Part shown: in pieces, positions 22,163 through 25,025 of the stretch | How the letters are laid out: each line of letters starts with the position of its first letter | Numbering within the stretch: position 1 is the first letter of the stretch | DNA from: Azoarcus sp. | GTDB taxonomy: Bacteria > Pseudomonadota > Gammaproteobacteria > Burkholderiales > Rhodocyclaceae | Reading direction: 5' to 3' | Length of the DNA stretch: 25,025 nt | Assembly: GCA_031282905.1 (NCBI GenBank) | Contig: JAITCV010000095.1 | Span: 1-25,025 of the forward strand | Translations under genes and position numbers: made by a program | The notes under the pieces: model-generated | Database searches by the model: none | The model's input: the letters and a program-made list of their open reading frames with translations, nothing else | What the model was told of the DNA's origin: nothing

Positions 22163-23557
22163 TCAGTGAGCTTGGCGTACACCAGCCGCAGCCGACGTGT
22201 GCGGTGAAGCGGGTTTGAGCCGGGAGTGATGAGGGGCGATGGTTTCATGATGATGCAGTGCCAGATTGGCCAGATCGAACAAGGTCTGCCGGGTTCCCCG
22301 GTAGCCCACCCAGTTTTTACAGTAGCCGCCGACGAGATCGTATTGAGGAATGCCGGCGCGCAGGAGCGGCAGTCCGAGGCGCGCCGCGGTCGCCGCGGCA
22401 TGGGAATTGCCGATGATCAGTTCGGCCTTGCCCGCGCGGGCGAGATTTTCGAGGTCTTCGAGATCGCCGACATGGACATCCCGAATCGGTAGCCGCGCGA
22501 GAGCCGCAGCTTTTACCGGCGAGACCGCGGCGACGATCTCGCTCCCCATGCCGACGAGGAGGGTGGTCAATTGCAGCAGCATGTCGGGGTCGGCGGCAAT
22601 CGCTACCCGGCGCAGACCTGTCATGAAATGGGTGTCGACCATCGCGTCCTGCAACTGTGCGCGCCAGCGTTCGATTTTTTCCGGTACCGCAATCCCGGCG
22701 ATCTGGGCCAGGATATGGGTGAAACGATCGCAGACATCCAGGCCCGCCAAGGTGTCGAAACGGTAATCGGGTACCTGGGTGCGCAGGAAAAGCGTGTCGG
22801 CCGCGGCGGTCAACGCCGTGCCAACGACCAAGGTGGCGGCGGCTTCACCCAAGGTTGAGAGTTCGGCAAGCGGGACGCCGCCGAAGGTGACCGGCGTGTT
22901 GTCCTCGGGGATCAGATGGCCGTCGAGCGCATCGGCCAGATCGGGCACCGCCACGGGCCGCAGCCCGAAAGCTTCCACCCAATCCTTGATCGCTTCGACA
23001 TCGCCCGGGGTGAGATGCGCGCCGAGCAACAGGTTGACCTGTTTCTTGCGCCGCCCGACAAGCGGCTGGGCGGACGTGTCGGGCACGATGGTTTCGATGA
23101 TGCCATTCACCGCCGTGGCATAACCGCTTTCCAGGCAACCGTTGAAATCCGGCGTATTCACCGCCACCACGGCAATGGCGTCGAATTGCGGATGACGCGC
23201 GCGGAAGACCTTCACCAGCCGGTGGATATCCACTCCTTGGGTCTCCGCCAGGGCGGTGGTGGCGAGCCCCACCAGCGCGGGTTTGCTTTTGGTGCACACG
23301 GCGGCGAGCGCGTCTATGACGTTATCGTCAGCACTCATGATGGTGGCGACCTGGTCCATCGCCGTGGTCTGGAGCGGAATCGGCTCGCGGAAATGACGAA
23401 CAAAAAATACCTTGGCAAAGGCGGTGCAGCCCTGCGAGCCATGGAAGAGCGGCATTGCCCGGCGAATGCCGAGAAAGGCAAGCGCCGCGCCGGCGGGCGC
23501 CGAGGATTTCAGCGGATTGACCGCCAGCGCCTTTGGATGACGAATGATTTGAGCCAT
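22163..23557 (-). CDS. nifN: nitrogenase iron-molybdenum cofactor biosynthesis protein NifN
   Basis: NifN pairs with NifE as the scaffold complex NifEN, a homologue of NifDK, on which the cofactor precursor receives molybdenum and homocitrate. The 464-aa protein shows the start AQIIRHPKALAVNPLKSSAP, then FLGIRRAMPLFHGSQGCTAF with the conserved Cys that helps ligate the permanent iron-sulfur cluster, VVAVNTPDFNGCLESGYA, and a C-terminal LRAGIPQYDLVGGYCKNWVG, all nitrogenase component-type blocks. The start at 23557 has AGGAG about 9 bp upstream. An upstream in-frame Met overlaps the nifE end and is rejected. The gap to nifE is 13 bp and to nifX 19 bp, so this is one operon. Confidence 0.96.
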   Translation of the reverse strand: MAQIIRHPKALAVNPLKSSAPAGAALAFLGIRRAMPLFHGSQGCTAFAKVFFVRHFREPIPLQTTAMDQVATIMSADDNVIDALAAVCTKSKPALVGLATTALAETQGVDIHRLVKVFRARHPQFDAIAVVAVNTPDFNGCLESGYATAVNGIIETIVPDTSAQPLVGRRKKQVNLLLGAHLTPGDVEAIKDWVEAFGLRPVAVPDLADALDGHLIPEDNTPVTFGGVPLAELSTLGEAAATLVVGTALTAAADTLFLRTQVPDYRFDTLAGLDVCDRFTHILAQIAGIAVPEKIERWRAQLQDAMVDTHFMTGLRRVAIAADPDMLLQLTTLLVGMGSEIVAAVSPVKAAALARLPIRDVHVGDLEDLENLARAGKAELIIGNSHAAATAARLGLPLLRAGIPQYDLVGGYCKNWVGYRGTRQTLFDLANLALHHHETIAPHHSRLKPASPHTSAAAGVRQAH

Positions 23558-23570
23558 GTTCGCGCTCCTG

Positions 23571-25025
23571 TCAGGCAGCAGCCTGGGCATCGTTTGTTTC
23601 GTCTGCGTCGGCCGCCTCGGGACGGCCGTCCATTCCGGGAGCGGCGATGACCATCGCCCGGCCCGACCATGGCGCGGGGCGGCGCACCGCTTCCCATACC
23701 GGCGATTCCAAAGTCAGCGCGAGCTGACGCATCAGTTCTTTCATGCCTTCATAGCCGGCATAGCCGAATTCGCGCTCCTGGTTGATGTCGAGGAAAGGCA
23801 GGCGGGCCTTGAGCGCGGTATAGAGGTTGCGCCCGCCCGCGATCAGCATATCGGCTTTCAGTTCGTAGACCGCGTTCAGCAAATCGCGCGCGCCTTCACT
23901 CTTCAGCATAATGGCATCGTCGCCCATCAGTTGGAGGATGCGCGCCTTGTCTTCCTCGGTGGATTTCTTGGTGCCGTTGGCAACCACGATCATCCCCAGG
24001 TCTTGCAGCGCCGAGACCACCGACCATGATTTCACGCCGCCGGTAAACAGCAACACCCGTTTGCCCGCGAGCCGGGGCCGCCATGTTTCAAGTTCGGCGC
24101 GCACGCGGGTTTCCTCGCGCGCGATCAGCGTCTCGGTGCGGGCGATGAGATCGGCGTCACCGATGATGCGCGCAATCTCGCGCAATGCGGCGCTGGTGTC
24201 GGTGATGCCGTAGAAGCTGCCTTCGAACCACGGAATGCCCCAGCGTTCCTCCATCTTGCGGGCGACATTGATCATTGCCTTGGCGCATACCAGCATGTTC
24301 ACTTCGGCACGGTGCATCGAGGCCACGTCATGGTAACGGCCATCACCCGAGAGCGTACCGAGCACGCGAATGCCAAGTTCATCGAAAAGCGGGGTCAGAT
24401 GCCAGAATTCACCGGCGATGTTGTATTCGCCGATCAGGTTGATCGAATGGATTTTTATGTTTTTGTCGTTGAATTCGCGTTGGATGGCCTCGGGAAGCGG
24501 TGCGGGTTCGCGCGTGCCGATGACATGCTTGAGCATGGTTTCGCCCGCGATGCGGTTGCCGAGATTCTTGGTACCATAAAACCCGGCGGCATCGACCGGC
24601 ACCACCGGTACGCCCCAGCGTTCCGCCGCGGCCTTGCATACCGCCTCGATGTCATCGCCCGTCAGTGCCGGAACACAAGTGTTGTAGACGAACACCGCTG
24701 CCGGAGATTGGCTGTCGATGGCTTGCCTGATCGCGTGGAAAAGACGCTCTTCACCACGCCCCATGATGATGTCCTGTTCGGAAAGGTCGGTGGTCATCCC
24801 GATCCTGTAGAGCGTGGGGCCGGAAGAGAGCGTGCCGCGGTTGTCCCACGAATTGCCCGCGCAGGCAATCGGCCCATGCACGACATGGGCGACGTCGGCG
24901 ATGGGCAGGAGCGCGATCTGTGCGCCATCGAAGGCGCAGCCCCCGGCGGAGGCGCCGGGCTGGAGGCGGGAACAGCCGGATTTTTCCTTTTTGTTGTGCG
25001 CACAGGCGGGTTCGTCCATCAGGGC
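23571..25025 (-). CDS. nifE: nitrogenase iron-molybdenum cofactor biosynthesis protein NifE (5' end outside window)
   Basis: NifE is the alpha-like subunit of the NifEN scaffold. About 484 codons are visible. The N-terminal block DEPACAHNKKEKSGCSRLQP followed by GASAGGCAFDGAQIALLP, the cluster-ligand region VHGPIACAGNSWDNRG, VYNTCVPALTGDDIEAVC, EVNMLVCAKAMINVARKMEE and WFEGSFYGITDT are all NifE hallmarks. A Met lies at 25019-25017, but the frame stays open to the window edge (Ala-Leu before it), and NifE proteins usually carry about 10 residues before DEPAC, so the true start probably lies beyond 25025. The C-terminal end has an acidic Ala-rich tail. As first nif gene seen here, its promoter, presumably NifA/sigma54-dependent and further upstream (perhaps ahead of nifHDK), is not in the window. 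Confidence 0.97.
   Translation of the reverse strand, partial: ALMDEPACAHNKKEKSGCSRLQPGASAGGCAFDGAQIALLPIADVAHVVHGPIACAGNSWDNRGTLSSGPTLYRIGMTTDLSEQDIIMGRGEERLFHAIRQAIDSQSPAAVFVYNTCVPALTGDDIEAVCKAAAERWGVPVVPVDAAGFYGTKNLGNRIAGETMLKHVIGTREPAPLPEAIQREFNDKNIKIHSINLIGEYNIAGEFWHLTPLFDELGIRVLGTLSGDGRYHDVASMHRAEVNMLVCAKAMINVARKMEERWGIPWFEGSFYGITDTSAALREIARIIGDADLIARTETLIAREETRVRAELETWRPRLAGKRVLLFTGGVKSWSVVSALQDLGMIVVANGTKKSTEEDKARILQLMGDDAIMLKSEGARDLLNAVYELKADMLIAGGRNLYTALKARLPFLDINQEREFGYAGYEGMKELMRQLALTLESPVWEAVRRPAPWSGRAMVIAAPGMDGRPEAADADETNDAQAAA

Noticed and set aside
25017..25019. Met at the right edge as the start of NifE.
   Set aside because: The frame is open to the window end and NifE usually has about 10 residues before DEPAC, so the true start is probably outside; this Met remains possible.
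20393..25025. A sigma54 (-24/-12) promoter or NifA site inside the nif segment.
   Set aside because: The gaps between genes are 20 bp or less and I saw no TGGCAC-N5-TTGC pattern; the promoter must lie upstream of the window.

Overview
The window looks like a chromosomal segment of a nitrogen-fixing, GC-rich betaproteobacterium. Rhodocyclales or a near relative is my best guess, from the gene families and the strong GC bias at third codon positions; no rRNA or other taxonomic marker is present. I recognise no rRNA, tRNA or intact mobile element.

Layout. (1) 1-3771, minus strand: an acyl-phosphate operon read in the order pta-type fusion (MaoC hydratase plus phosphotransacylase), ackA, pduL-like phosphotransacylase, then a small membrane protein and a possibly frameshifted partial gene at the window edge. 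(2) 3950-7209, plus strand: glmU and glmS, the UDP-GlcNAc precursor pair, divergent from pta. (3) 7375-9681, plus strand: a nitronate-monooxygenase-like flavoprotein with a Cys-rich tail, 9 bp ahead of a class III adenylate cyclase with a C-terminal FHA domain. (4) 10083-13652, plus strand: a near-consensus sigma70 promoter, lemA, an M48 peptidase with a TerB-like C-terminus, and a short PilQ-derived secretin-like protein. (5) 13779-19445, minus strand: pncB, a small periplasmic unknown, a Lon-family AAA protease and a conserved unknown upstream of it. (6) 19446-20392: about 950 bp of gene debris and repeats (a 36-bp direct repeat spaced by 30 bp, a possible cadherin-like fragment, the C-terminal end of a PD-(D/E)XK-type protein, an IS5-type transposase fragment and three perfect palindromes). 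(7) 20393-25025, minus strand: a nitrogenase-cofactor operon, nifE (5' end outside the window), nifN, nifX, an RseC/MucC-like membrane protein, a DUF269 NifX-associated protein and a DUF683 small protein.

How it fits together. NifE/NifN form the scaffold on which the FeMo-cofactor precursor matures, NifX carries cofactor intermediates, and DUF269 and DUF683 proteins are regular companions. The RseC-like gene, coupled to nifX by an overlapping stop/start, is the odd member and may link the operon to membrane redox (Rnf/SoxR-type) chemistry. The pta-ackA-pduL operon would interconvert acyl-CoA, acyl-phosphate and carboxylate with ATP formation. The lemA-M48-secretin-like cluster looks like an envelope module.

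The most interesting items are the RseC-like gene inside the nif operon, the shortened orphan PilQ-like protein, the flavoprotein plus cyclase-FHA pair, the two unrelated phosphotransacylases in one operon, and the debris island with its CRISPR-like 36/30 repeat geometry. I do not see a clearly new defence or mobile system.
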